This document shows positions 16,566-25,033 of a DNA stretch of 34,008 nt, piece after piece (the first letter of the stretch is position 1; each line of letters opens with the position of its first letter). Where the stretch lies: contig JAPDQV010000026.1 of assembly GCA_034505495.1 (NCBI GenBank), positions 1 through 34,008 on the forward strand, given 5' to 3'. The position numbers and the translations under genes are program-made. The DNA comes from a candidate division KSB1 bacterium. GTDB lineage: Bacteria > Zhuqueibacterota > Zhuqueibacteria > Residuimicrobiales > Krinioviventaceae. Under the pieces are notes generated by a model. The model had not been told where the DNA came from. It did not search any database and saw nothing but the letters and a program-made list of their open reading frames with translations.

Positions 16566-17969
16566 TTAAATCTGGAATTCGCGCGGATCGAACTCTAAGC
16601 GCCGACCGGCCTCGATGGCTTCGTTGACCTTGAGGGTGCAGACGGCGGTTTCGTAGCCGACCTCCGCCGGACAGTTCAGCTTTTCCAAGCCGCGAATCGA
16701 ATTGAAAAAGTTGCGCAAATGCGGCTTGTGATAGGGATCGTTGAACTCGATCGGAATGGTGTGCTCGTCGGGCGAAGCGCTTTCGCGCACGTCGGTCAGG
16801 GCCGGTCCGGCTGCCCGTTCGATTTGACGCGGAGCGCTGACATAACCCTTCTGAATCCACTCATCCCATGTCGGCGCATTCGGCTGGCGATAGACCAAGC
16901 CGCCCTTGCCGCCCGCATCGGATTCGGAAATGACCAGCGTCCCTTCATCGCCCATGAACATCTCATAGTAGCCGTTGCTGCCGTTGGTGGTTTGCGTTTG
17001 ATAGTAGGCGCGGGCTCGCCCCTTGGCCGTTTCATATTCGAAAATGCACATAACTGTGTCGTACCACTCGTGCGTCGCCGGTGAATAGTAATCGGTGCCG
17101 CCGCTGGCGATCACTGCCTTGGGGTGGGCTTCAAGGAACCAGTTGTAGATGTCGATCTGATGCGAGCCCAAATCCACGATCGGGCCGCCGCCCAATCCTT
17201 TGTACCATCGCCAGTTGCAGAACTGGTGCATGTCTTTAAAGCCGTACTTTTTCAGCGTCGCCTCGGGAATGGCATATTTGGCCGGCCAGCCCAAATCGGC
17301 CTGCACCGAGCGGTTCCACTGCCCGTTGACGGTCACGATACGGCCCAGCAACCCCGCCTCTTTGATGATTTTTTCATAACTGTGAATGTAACGCGGATGG
17401 CTGCGGCGCTGATGGCCGATCTGGAGCAGTTTGCCCGTGCGACGCGCCGCCAACACCATGGCTTGAGCGCCTTCGAGGGTGTTGGACATTTCTTTCTCAC
17501 AATAGACGTGCAGCCCGGCTTCCAAACAGTCGACGGTTTGACGGCTGTGCCAAAAATCGGGCGTGGCAATCACTACCGCATCGAGGTTCTTTTCTTTGTC
17601 CAGCATTTCGCGATAGTCTTCATAGCCGTTGGCTTCATGACCGTACTTCTTTAACAGATTCAGCGCACGGCGCTGATTGTATTCGGTCCAGATGTCACAT
17701 ACGGCACGAAACCGCAGGCCGGGAAGCTGCAGCATGGCGTTCAACAAGACCGTCCCCTGCGCACCTGCACCCAGCAGCGCCACGTTCAATTCAGCGACGT
17801 TCTTGTCCTCTTCCTTTCCTGCTTTGGCTGCTTTCAGCTTTTTGATATGACGCCGTTCCTGAGCGAGAGCATAGCCGAAAAGTCCCAGAACCGGAACCGT
17901 CGCCATCCCCTGCAGGAAATCGCGACGATCGATGGACCCTCCTTTTTTTTCCTGTTTTTCATCCGACAT
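16566..17969 (-). CDS. Gfo/Idh/MocA-family oxidoreductase with Tat signal
   Basis: A 467-residue NAD(P)-type oxidoreductase or lyase acting on sugars or sugar-like compounds. The N terminus carries a twin-arginine motif DRRDFLQG (14-21) and a hydrophobic segment (MATVPVLGLFGYALA), so the folded, cofactor-loaded protein is exported. The Rossmann motif is GAGAQG (67-72). The usual EKP motif reads EKE (158-160). The substrate-side block GGGPIVDLGSHQIDIYNWF is intact. GGAGAG lies seven bases before the ATG. Exported members of this family with retained NAD(H) act as closed-cycle enzymes such as glucose-fructose oxidoreductase or glycosidase-like proteins; which applies here is unknown. The downstream partner is DoxX-like. 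Confidence 0.9.
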   Translation of the reverse strand: MSDEKQEKKGGSIDRRDFLQGMATVPVLGLFGYALAQERRHIKKLKAAKAGKEEDKNVAELNVALLGAGAQGTVLLNAMLQLPGLRFRAVCDIWTEYNQRRALNLLKKYGHEANGYEDYREMLDKEKNLDAVVIATPDFWHSRQTVDCLEAGLHVYCEKEMSNTLEGAQAMVLAARRTGKLLQIGHQRRSHPRYIHSYEKIIKEAGLLGRIVTVNGQWNRSVQADLGWPAKYAIPEATLKKYGFKDMHQFCNWRWYKGLGGGPIVDLGSHQIDIYNWFLEAHPKAVIASGGTDYYSPATHEWYDTVMCIFEYETAKGRARAYYQTQTTNGSNGYYEMFMGDEGTLVISESDAGGKGGLVYRQPNAPTWDEWIQKGYVSAPRQIERAAGPALTDVRESASPDEHTIPIEFNDPYHKPHLRNFFNSIRGLEKLNCPAEVGYETAVCTLKVNEAIEAGRRLEFDPREFQI

Positions 17970-18753
17970 GTTTCACTCTCCATATATAATGACGCTTTAA
18001 ATTTGTCCGACAATTTTTATTGCAAATGAGGGTAAGAGCTTAGCTTGAATATGTGAGTAATCTAGTTAAAAATACAAAATTTTTAGCAGTAGTCGAAGAA
18101 ATAAAGAGACGAAAGGGGAAGGCTTCAATAATGAGAACAATTTTTTACACAAGGTGACGCATGGTCGACGTATGTCGTTTGCGATATCCATAAAAGCTTA
18201 AAGATTGCAGACAAGCTTTTCATGATTTTCAATTCCTATACGCATCATCTTTCCAAATCCGCCGCTGTGGGTTCGTATCGGCTTCGCGGTTACCGGTCTA
18301 CCGAAGAAATTATAACATATCACGTGCGGTGTTGCAAAAGTCGAGTGCATTATCTCGGGCTTATGGATTTTGCCGTTTAAGAGCATTAAAAGCATCACAG
18401 CGATGATGACGATCTTGTGACTTTTTTCGTTTTGTCACTGGGATAACCGCAATACCCGAGAAAATCCATGTCCTGATTTATATCCCTCGAAAAGACGCAT
18501 GGCGTTCAAATGACAAGTGTTCCGGCCATGCCGCGACTCTGCTACTCTAAGTACAATTAGAAAATCAGCAGGCGATTGATGACTTTCCGGTGTGTGAATA
18601 CATTCATCGAAAAGCAGCCGAATAAGGGGTAGATCAAGAGCAACGAATATCTCACCAATCCTCGATTCGGCAGAAAAAGATACGGACTAAGAAAATATTG
18701 TCGCGAGCATCAAACCTAACGCTTGCCGTCTCATGGATAGAAATATTGCATAT
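17970..18753. other. Intergenic stretch of about 780 bases without a recognisable gene
   Basis: This is AT-richer than its flanks near 18000-18140, with stop codons in every frame at short spacing. The longest open frame (66 codons on the minus strand, 18198-18398) has no ribosome site and no recognisable motif. I see no tRNA, long repeat or clear terminator. Short inverted elements exist (GTGAC 18417-18421 and GTCAC 18434-18438), but they do not match a known operator. It may hold a decayed gene and the promoter of the oxidoreductase operon. Confidence 0.5.
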
Positions 18754-20469
18754 TTATCGGGCTCTGTTTTTGCCCGCAAACATATCTGTCAAAACATTGA
18801 ATAGCTCTTTAGCATTGCGCGCCTCGGCTATTTTGCGCCGATTTTCTGCCGAACTCATGGCGCGGGCAATGGCGCCGAGGATTTGCACGTGCAGGTCGGC
18901 TGTTGCGGTTGGTGTTACCAACAAAAAAACATAGCGGACGGGGATGCCGTCAGGGGTATCCCAGTCGATGCCGTCCGGCGAGCGCCCAAACGCCAGCAAT
19001 GGATTCCTAAGCCCGTCGATGCGCACATGCGGTACGGCTACGCCGTTTCCGATGGCCGTGCCGTATTCCCATTCGCGCGCCATAGCGGTTTGGATAATAC
19101 ACTTCTGCATTGCAGCGCCGCATTGAGGGCTCAAGGCTGAGGCCATCTGCTCCAGCGCAGCCGAACGTGTTGTTGCGTGCAGGTTGGCGATGACGGCCTC
19201 CGGCACCAAAAATTGCGCGGGCGATACGGCAGCACGGCGCGAGAGCGCGCTCGCCATCCATGGTCCCAAAGTTACAGACGAAAAAACGGCGCTGATGACA
19301 ATAGCGATGAACACCTGTTGGGTGATCAGCCCAGCCTCCAAGGCCAGCAGAGCCACCACAATCTCCATCATGCCGCCGGGTGTGTGAGCGATGGCGATCA
19401 AATGGCGGTTTACGCGCGGCACGGGCGTCAATGTAACGCCCAGCCAAGCGCCCAGGTATCGCCCGACGATGCCGACTATGCACATCAGCAACACCAGCGG
19501 AAGATCAAAATTCGCAGCAAAATCGATTTTAAGTCCAATGTTGGCGAAAAAGAGCGGCACAAACAAGGCATGAACCATTTGCGAGATGATGCCGCGCGTC
19601 TGTTCGGAGAGGCTTTTGGCCTCGCCCACAACCACGCCGGCAATGAAAAAGCCGAACAACGCATGGATGCCCAATTTCTGCGTCAAAACGCCGAACAGCA
19701 AACCGAGCATTACTGTGATGGTCAGCGAAGTCGCGGGTTCGGGAAACTGACTGACTTGGAGCGCATCGAACAATTTGATCGAGAATCGTCGACCGATGGT
19801 GAGGGCGGCCGCCGCAAACCCGATTGTACCTAAAAACACCGCCAATACCGGCGTAATCGACAGTGAGGTTGAGGTAAACACACCCAAAATAATGGTAAAC
19901 AGCACCCAGCCGATGATGTCGTTGACCGCCAGCGCCGACATAACCAAAAAGCCTATCTCCGCTTTTAAAAGGCCAAGGTCATGCAGAACGCGCGCCGCCA
20001 CCGGCATGGCACTAATGGTCATGACTACGGCCATAAACAGCGAAAAGAGAATGCGATGATCCGGAGCAACCATATAGCGATCCGGAAGAAAAATTACTGC
20101 GGCAAAGGCTACAATCATAGGCACGACGATATCAACCAAGGCGATGATAAAGGCGCTACCGCGCTGCCGCCAAGCGATGGAAAAGTCGATCTCGATGCCG
20201 GTTTCGAGCAGCAAAAAGAGCACGCCGAGCCAGGCCACAGCCTCCAACATGCTCTGCTGAATGGCGTCCGGCGGAAAAAGCATTTGCTGAAATTCAGGCA
20301 AAAAACGTCCCAATAAAGTCGGGCCGAGCATGACACCTACCAGAATCTCTGCTGTTAAAGCCGGCTGTTTCCATTTGCGGAACAGTTCACCCAAACCGCG
20401 CGCGAAACCCATTAGAATGAGCAGCTGCAGGAGGAACAAAAGAATATGTTCTTCATCCAAAAAGTGCAC
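18754..20469 (-). CDS. Cation/proton antiporter (CPA2 type) fused to PTS EIIA type-2 domain
   Basis: A 571-residue membrane protein. Residues 1 to about 390 hold 11-13 hydrophobic helices of the Na+(K+)/H+ exchanger fold, with the LLFLLLETGIEIDF segment typical of KefB/GerN-like CPA2 proteins and a helix with LALEAGLITQQVF near the end. Residues about 430-571 form a fructose/nitrogen-type EIIA domain with the phosphorylatable His481 in GVAVPHVRIDG. Phosphotransferase status would therefore tune ion exchange. The start is GTG, with a strong GGAGG six bases upstream. It stands alone, with large gaps on both sides. Whether the ion is Na+ or K+ cannot be told. Confidence 0.9.
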   Translation of the reverse strand: MHFLDEEHILLFLLQLLILMGFARGLGELFRKWKQPALTAEILVGVMLGPTLLGRFLPEFQQMLFPPDAIQQSMLEAVAWLGVLFLLLETGIEIDFSIAWRQRGSAFIIALVDIVVPMIVAFAAVIFLPDRYMVAPDHRILFSLFMAVVMTISAMPVAARVLHDLGLLKAEIGFLVMSALAVNDIIGWVLFTIILGVFTSTSLSITPVLAVFLGTIGFAAAALTIGRRFSIKLFDALQVSQFPEPATSLTITVMLGLLFGVLTQKLGIHALFGFFIAGVVVGEAKSLSEQTRGIISQMVHALFVPLFFANIGLKIDFAANFDLPLVLLMCIVGIVGRYLGAWLGVTLTPVPRVNRHLIAIAHTPGGMMEIVVALLALEAGLITQQVFIAIVISAVFSSVTLGPWMASALSRRAAVSPAQFLVPEAVIANLHATTRSAALEQMASALSPQCGAAMQKCIIQTAMAREWEYGTAIGNGVAVPHVRIDGLRNPLLAFGRSPDGIDWDTPDGIPVRYVFLLVTPTATADLHVQILGAIARAMSSAENRRKIAEARNAKELFNVLTDMFAGKNRAR

Positions 20470-20918
20470 GTTATCCTCCCATTCAATTTGTCACTAAAAA
20501 TAGTCTGCGCTCTCTTTCACTGTTATTAGAGCTATTTATCTCATCCAGCACAACCAGGTTATAGAAGTTGTGTCCGAATGCCCATTCCAAACATGGTTGC
20601 GGCCAAGTCATCCTTGAACAGCCAAATTGCAGGTGTTACTCATTCCTTTGACCGTTGCGCGCAGAAATCAGCTGCGCACTTTGCCTCGAGGCGCAAGGAA
20701 TCCGGCACTCGACCGTTCGACATTACCGATACAGCCATGGTACCGATTTGAGCGCCTACTTAAAACAGCCTGATTACATTTTTAATATGATTTGACGGCT
20801 GTTACGAGTGAAACAGGCTTTAGCTTAATACCGCCGAAATCAGACAGCCATGGTCACAAAACAATCTTACGCGAGGGAGTCGGCATCAAAACACACAATA
20901 TTCTTTTTGTCTGCACAT
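20470..20918. other. Intergenic stretch with no recognisable gene
   Basis: About 450 bases between the antiporter start and the MBL terminator show no open frame with a ribosome site, no tRNA and no long repeat. It presumably carries the promoter for the antiporter gene, but I could not single out a convincing -35/-10 pair. Confidence 0.45.
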
Positions 20919-20947
20919 GAAAAGAACGGCGGCGTTGAACGCCGCCG
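20919..20947 (-). terminator. Intrinsic terminator after the MBL-fold hydrolase gene
   Basis: Arms CGGCGGCG (20927-20934) and CGCCGCCG (20940-20947) form an 8-bp GC stem with a five-base loop. On the minus strand it is followed by TTCTTTTC. It begins 13 bases beyond the stop of the gene ending at 20961. The T tract is interrupted, so efficiency is uncertain. Confidence 0.65.
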
Positions 20948-20960
20948 GGTTTTCGACATC

Positions 20961-21704
20961 TTATAAGTAAATCGTGTCGCCTTCTTTCAGAATCAATTTA
21001 TTGAGCGGGGTGAATTTGTCGATATTTTTCTGCTTTTCTGTCGCGCTTGCATTCGAAGGGGCAACATGGATTGGAATAACCCTCTTTGCCCGGATTACCT
21101 CTGCCGCGGCCATTGCCTCGGCAGGGCTCATATTGTAAACGCCGTCGATCGGCAGCAGGGCGTAATCGAGATGTAAAGCCGCCAAAGCGGCCATTTCGGG
21201 GATTTTTCCGGTGTCACCGGCATGGTACAGCTTTATGCCGTTGATCTCCAGAACAAACCCCACCCCGCTGCCGCGCGGATGGTTGTTGTTGTACGCTTCA
21301 ACGGCGCGAATTTTAATCCCTTTTACCTCCGTGCTGTCGCCGGCCGCCATCTTGACCCCGCCTACATTCGCGCCGGGCGCGGAAACAATTCGGCAATCCC
21401 CTTTTTTGGCGACTTTCTGTACCTGATTATGGTCATTATGGCCGTGCGTAACCAGAATGAGATCCGCCGGTTCGCTATAATCCGTTCCGGCAAAAGGATC
21501 AATATAAATGACGATCCCTTCATTGGACTTGATTTTCACGCTTGCATGCCCCAGCCATTTGAGCGTTCCAGCGCGACTGCCGAAAGTAATCGAATCGATT
21601 TCCGCGATCTGATATTCGTGGACCGCACCGTCATGCGTATGAATTTTAAGAATCTGGCCGTACAATAAAAACGGCAGGCCGATAAAGAAAAGGAACCGCT
21701 TCAT
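20961..21704 (-). CDS. Exported MBL-fold metal-dependent hydrolase (UlaG-like)
   Basis: A 247-residue protein with a signal peptide (about 1-16) and an N-terminal segment DGAVHEYQIAEIDSITF (25-41). The metallo-beta-lactamase domain follows: LGHASVKI, the metal motif HGHNDH (87-92), LYHAGDTG, LPIDGVYNMSP and a late His in VIPIHV. This pattern is the UlaG-like subgroup, which cleaves phosphodiester or lactone-type bonds in small molecules. The N-terminal IDSITF module is of the kind seen on secreted proteins of Bacteroidota-like bacteria and also appears in the gene just upstream. GGAGG lies five bases before the ATG. It is the second gene of a two-gene operon (12-base gap). Confidence 0.88.
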   Translation of the reverse strand: MKRFLFFIGLPFLLYGQILKIHTHDGAVHEYQIAEIDSITFGSRAGTLKWLGHASVKIKSNEGIVIYIDPFAGTDYSEPADLILVTHGHNDHNQVQKVAKKGDCRIVSAPGANVGGVKMAAGDSTEVKGIKIRAVEAYNNNHPRGSGVGFVLEINGIKLYHAGDTGKIPEMAALAALHLDYALLPIDGVYNMSPAEAMAAAEVIRAKRVIPIHVAPSNASATEKQKNIDKFTPLNKLILKEGDTIYL

Positions 21705-21716
21705 AGCCGCCTCCGC

Positions 21717-22268
21717 TTATTCAACCAACAGACATTTTCTGCATTGCATAAAAGAGCCGCTCTTCAACTCAATGAAATAAACACCCGAGCTTAGCCGTTG
21801 GCCTTTATCATCACAGCCGTCCCAATGTACGGCGTGGGTTCCTGCGGAAAATGAGCCGTCGACAAGTCGAGCAACGCGTCTCCCCTGCACATTAAAAAGC
21901 GACAGCACAATCCGTTCCGTTCTTGGGAGCGTAAAAGTAATGGTCGTTGAGGAATTGAACGGATTGGGATAATTCTGATAGAGAATAGAAGCCGAGGGTT
22001 TTTCAAGTTCTTGAGAAAAGACCACTGTTTCGGGTTCGTGAAATTCGATTGCGGCAATCCGAGTCAGCTCGTGCGCGCGTATTTTACCATTGCGATCGAG
22101 AATGCTCAAGGCGTGAGTGCGATCCGTGACGAAGGTTAACGATCGGATGCTGTCGAGGCAACCGGCCGTTACGGCGCCGTCGCGGAGGATCAGATGCATA
22201 TCGACGGCAGCGCCCCGACCCGCAAGCAGAGCGGTGATCATACAGACAAACACGGTTTTGGCTTTCAT
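21717..22268 (-). CDS. Small secreted protein with C-terminal type IX-style sorting domain
   Basis: A 183-residue protein with a signal peptide and two short, tandem, similar segments: DGAVTAGCLDSIRSLTF and NGKIRAHELTRIAAIEF. A C-terminal sorting or FlgD-like Ig domain follows, with NYPNPFN, LFNVQGRRVARL, HWDGCDDKG and SSGVYFIEL. The C-terminal module is used for type IX secretion and surface attachment in related phyla; here it makes up about half the protein, so little cargo exists besides the two IDSITF-like repeats. I chose ATG 22266-22268, which follows AGGGGAG; an upstream start at 22319 lacks a ribosome site. It is the first gene of the operon with the MBL hydrolase. Confidence 0.8.
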   Translation of the reverse strand: MKAKTVFVCMITALLAGRGAAVDMHLILRDGAVTAGCLDSIRSLTFVTDRTHALSILDRNGKIRAHELTRIAAIEFHEPETVVFSQELEKPSASILYQNYPNPFNSSTTITFTLPRTERIVLSLFNVQGRRVARLVDGSFSAGTHAVHWDGCDDKGQRLSSGVYFIELKSGSFMQCRKCLLVE

Positions 22269-22382
22269 GCATCTCCCCTTAAAAAATTGGCCTCTTTTGT
22301 AACTGTTTTGAACACACAACTGTCACATTAATTTATCGACTGCAAAAGCAAAAGCAAGGGAAAAAGCAGATCCGTCGCCATA

Positions 22383-23534
22383 TCAGAATTGTAATTCGTT
22401 CAGAGCCGCGGCCATGATCTGCAGAGCCTCCTCGAGCCGTTTTCGCGGACAGCCAAAGTTCATTCTCAGAAAACGCGGCGCACCAAAGTCGACGCCGTCT
22501 GAAAGCCCCACTCCCGCTCTGAGGAAAAAATCGTGCGGATTCTCGACAGGCAGGTTTTGAGCATCGATCCACGCCAAATAGGTTGCTTCAGGCGAATAAC
22601 AGGAAAGCGCGGGCATGGCGTTGATACGGCGAACAAGCAGGTCCCGATTGCCGCGAAGATAAATCAGGAGCTCTCGCAGCCATTCTTCTCCATCGCGATA
22701 AGCAGCAAGAGCAGCCGTATAGCCGAACAGGTTCGGCCAAGGCACGATGCCCTCCATGGCGCGCTTGAACTGCCGCCGCAATTCAAGATCGGATATAACG
22801 GCAAAAGAGAGTCCGAGCCCGGGCAGATTAAAAGTCTTGCTCGGCGCCATGAGAGTGACGGTTCGCCGGGCGATTTCCGGATCGAGTGATGCCAGAGGGA
22901 TATGGCGCTTGTCTGCATCCAAGATCAAATCACAATGAACCTCATCACTGCAAATGATCAGATTATGCCGCAGGCAAACTTCCGCCGTCCGTTCCAACTC
23001 TTCTCGGCTAAAAACTCTGCCGGTGGGATTATGGGGATTGCAGAAGAGAAAAAGCTTTGTATTCGGCGTCAACATTCGTTCGAACTGAAAGAAATCGATG
23101 CACGATTTGCCGTTCGTCGAGTGCATCTGACATGTGCTGAGAACCCGCTGCTGATTTTGCGGAGCCGAAAGAAAGGGCGGATAAATGGGCGTCAGCGTAA
23201 TGACGGCATCGCCGGCGTTGCCGACCGCGCGGCAGACGATATTCAGGCCGCATACCAATCCGGGCAGCCAGACCAGCCAGTCGGGCTCGATTTGCCATCC
23301 ATAACGGCGATGCAGCCAGGCCATGACGACTTCCGGCAGATCCCGCGGCGGCAAGGTGTAGCCGTAAATGCCGTGTCGAGCGCGCTCGATTAGTGCCTGA
23401 ATGACGGCCGGCGGGGACGGAAAATCCATGTCCGCTACCCACATCGGCAAAACCTGCGAAGGATACTTTTCCCATTTCAACGAGGCGGTTCCGCGCCGAT
23501 CGATCAAGCGGTCAAAGATGTTTTCGCGCTCCAT
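22383..23534 (-). CDS. PLP-dependent aminotransferase, PatB/MalY (cystathionine beta-lyase) family
   Basis: A fold-type I PLP enzyme of 383 residues. Family marks are LPMWVADMDFPSPP (29-42), GIYGYT (55-60), the cofactor-contacting Asn166 in CNPHNPTGR, SDEVHCDL (196-203) and the PLP lysine K233 in APSKTFNLPGLG. PatB/MalY enzymes mostly act as C-S beta-lyases on cystathionine or cysteine conjugates, and some are aminotransferases. GAAGGGG lies close before the ATG. It is a single gene, with no cotranscribed neighbour that would fix its substrate. Confidence 0.92.
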   Translation of the reverse strand: MERENIFDRLIDRRGTASLKWEKYPSQVLPMWVADMDFPSPPAVIQALIERARHGIYGYTLPPRDLPEVVMAWLHRRYGWQIEPDWLVWLPGLVCGLNIVCRAVGNAGDAVITLTPIYPPFLSAPQNQQRVLSTCQMHSTNGKSCIDFFQFERMLTPNTKLFLFCNPHNPTGRVFSREELERTAEVCLRHNLIICSDEVHCDLILDADKRHIPLASLDPEIARRTVTLMAPSKTFNLPGLGLSFAVISDLELRRQFKRAMEGIVPWPNLFGYTAALAAYRDGEEWLRELLIYLRGNRDLLVRRINAMPALSCYSPEATYLAWIDAQNLPVENPHDFFLRAGVGLSDGVDFGAPRFLRMNFGCPRKRLEEALQIMAAALNELQF

Positions 23535-24001
23535 ATCCCCTTCTCTCCGCCGAATGTGTGTTTAATGAAGGCACTATAGTTTTCCCATGTATCAAAAACG
23601 GCATCGCAGCAGCAGACGAATCCCTTTGCCAAATGGACATCACGGTTTTGAAAGCGAACTAACCTTTAAGCAGTTCCCTAAAAGCATAAAGGGGTCGCGA
23701 GGGTTTTAATTTGCCTCAACCGTTACCATCTCTTTTTTCGGCCTCTTTTAATGTAGTCTTTTTCCATTTCATCCCCAAACGAAACTAAACCGGAACTCGA
23801 TGTTATTGACTCGTTTTTGATATTCTATTACTTGTAATTTTTCGGATGATAAATTATTTTAAAAACCGATTCAAAAAATCGATGCGCAGCCATCAAAATT
23901 CTCACAAAGGCTTTTTTCGACTGGAGAATTCTCTTCTTTTAACGAAGACCTTTTAGAAACAGGTATCGACTGCCTGCAAATCATCTGCATACGGATTTGA
24001 C
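23535..24001. other. Divergent intergenic region between the aminotransferase and dehydrogenase genes
   Basis: About 470 bases, AT-rich toward 23800-23890, should contain promoters for both divergent genes. TTGACT at 23806-23811 is a fair -35 element, but no good -10 follows at 16-18 bases. No coding frame, tRNA or repeat was seen. Confidence 0.45.
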
Positions 24002-25033
24002 TTGAAGGCGCTCGTTCTGAGAGACTATCGCAAATTGGTATACCAGGATGTCGAAGATCCGGTGCCTGCCGACGATGAGGTATTGGTGCGCATAAAGGCC
24101 TGCGGCATTTGCGGCAGCGACGTGCACGGCTGGGACGGCTCAACCGGTCGCCGCATTCCGCCGCTGATCATGGGACATGAGGCGGCGGGCGTCATTGTCG
24201 CGGTGGGTCGAAACGTACGCAATTGGCGGATCGGCGAGCGCGTGACGTTCGACTCGACCGTATATCGGCTCGACGACTGGTACACGCGGCGCGGCCGGTA
24301 CAACTTGAGCGACGGTCGGCGCGTGCTCGGCGTCTCAACGCCCGAGTATCGCCGCAACGGCGCTTTTGCCGAGCTGCTCAACGTCCCGCAGCACATTCTC
24401 TATCGATTACCGGAAAATGTCTCTTTTGAACAGGCGGCGCTGGTCGAGCCGTTTGCCGTCGCCTTTCATGCCGTTCGTTTGACGCCGCTGGAGCTCGGCG
24501 AGGCCGTCGTGGTTGTCGGCGCCGGTGTGATCGGCCTTTGTTTAATTCGTGCCTTGCGCCTGCGCGGCTGCGGCTCCATTTGGGCCGTCGACATCGACGC
24601 TTCCCGCCTGCATCTCGCGCGCGAATTCGGCGCCGATCAGGCCTTTCTTGCCGAGGATCCGGCTCTCTTTGAGTCCATCCGTGCGCAAACCGAAGGCCGA
24701 GGCGCCGATGCGGCTTTTGAGGCCGTCGGCATTTCCTCTTCCTTTCAAACCGCCGTTGCCTGCGTGCGGCGCGGTGCAACGATTACCCTGGTGGGAAATC
24801 TTGCGCAAAAGATCGATTTACCTCTTCAGGCGGTAGTAACGCAGGAACTGAGGCTGCAGGGAAGCTGCGCTATAGCCGGCGAATACCCTGCCGTTCTTGC
24901 CAAGCTCGCTTCCGGCGACCTCTTGGCCGATCGTTTGATCTCTGTTTGCGCACCGCTTGCCGAAGGCGCGGCTTGGTTCGAACGGCTCCATCGTAAAGAG
25001 CCGGGATTGCTGAAGGTTGTTTTATTCCCATAG
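24002..25033 (+). CDS. Medium-chain zinc-type alcohol/polyol dehydrogenase lacking the structural zinc cysteines
   Basis: A 343-residue NAD(P)-dependent dehydrogenase. Catalytic zinc ligands are C37 (CGICGSD), H59/E60 (GHE) and E149 (VEP). The coenzyme motif is GAGVIG (173-178), followed by Asp in AVDIDASR, which suggests NAD preference. The four-cysteine structural zinc loop normally found near residues 85-110 is absent; the region reads FDSTVYRLDDWYTRRGRY, although NLSDGRR and GAFAE still align. Sorbitol, L-threonine or L-idonate type substrates are likely. The start is TTG at 24002, the only reasonable start before the conserved first strand (LVLRDY), with a weak ribosome site. The next gene begins at the very next base. 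Confidence 0.88.
   Translation: MKALVLRDYRKLVYQDVEDPVPADDEVLVRIKACGICGSDVHGWDGSTGRRIPPLIMGHEAAGVIVAVGRNVRNWRIGERVTFDSTVYRLDDWYTRRGRYNLSDGRRVLGVSTPEYRRNGAFAELLNVPQHILYRLPENVSFEQAALVEPFAVAFHAVRLTPLELGEAVVVVGAGVIGLCLIRALRLRGCGSIWAVDIDASRLHLAREFGADQAFLAEDPALFESIRAQTEGRGADAAFEAVGISSSFQTAVACVRRGATITLVGNLAQKIDLPLQAVVTQELRLQGSCAIAGEYPAVLAKLASGDLLADRLISVCAPLAEGAAWFERLHRKEPGLLKVVLFP

Noticed and set aside
18198..18398. 66-codon minus-strand gene
   Set aside because: No ribosome site, no recognisable motif and isolated in a stop-rich region.
18410..18440. CRP-like operator (TGTGA...TCACT)
   Set aside because: The half-sites are too far apart for the CRP spacing and no adjacent promoter or gene start fits.
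18180..18560. Remnant of a Y1-type (IS200/RAYT) transposase
   Set aside because: One frame reads AIPEKIHVLIYIP, faintly like the HUH region, but the first His is missing, stops interrupt the frame and no flanking transposase motifs exist.
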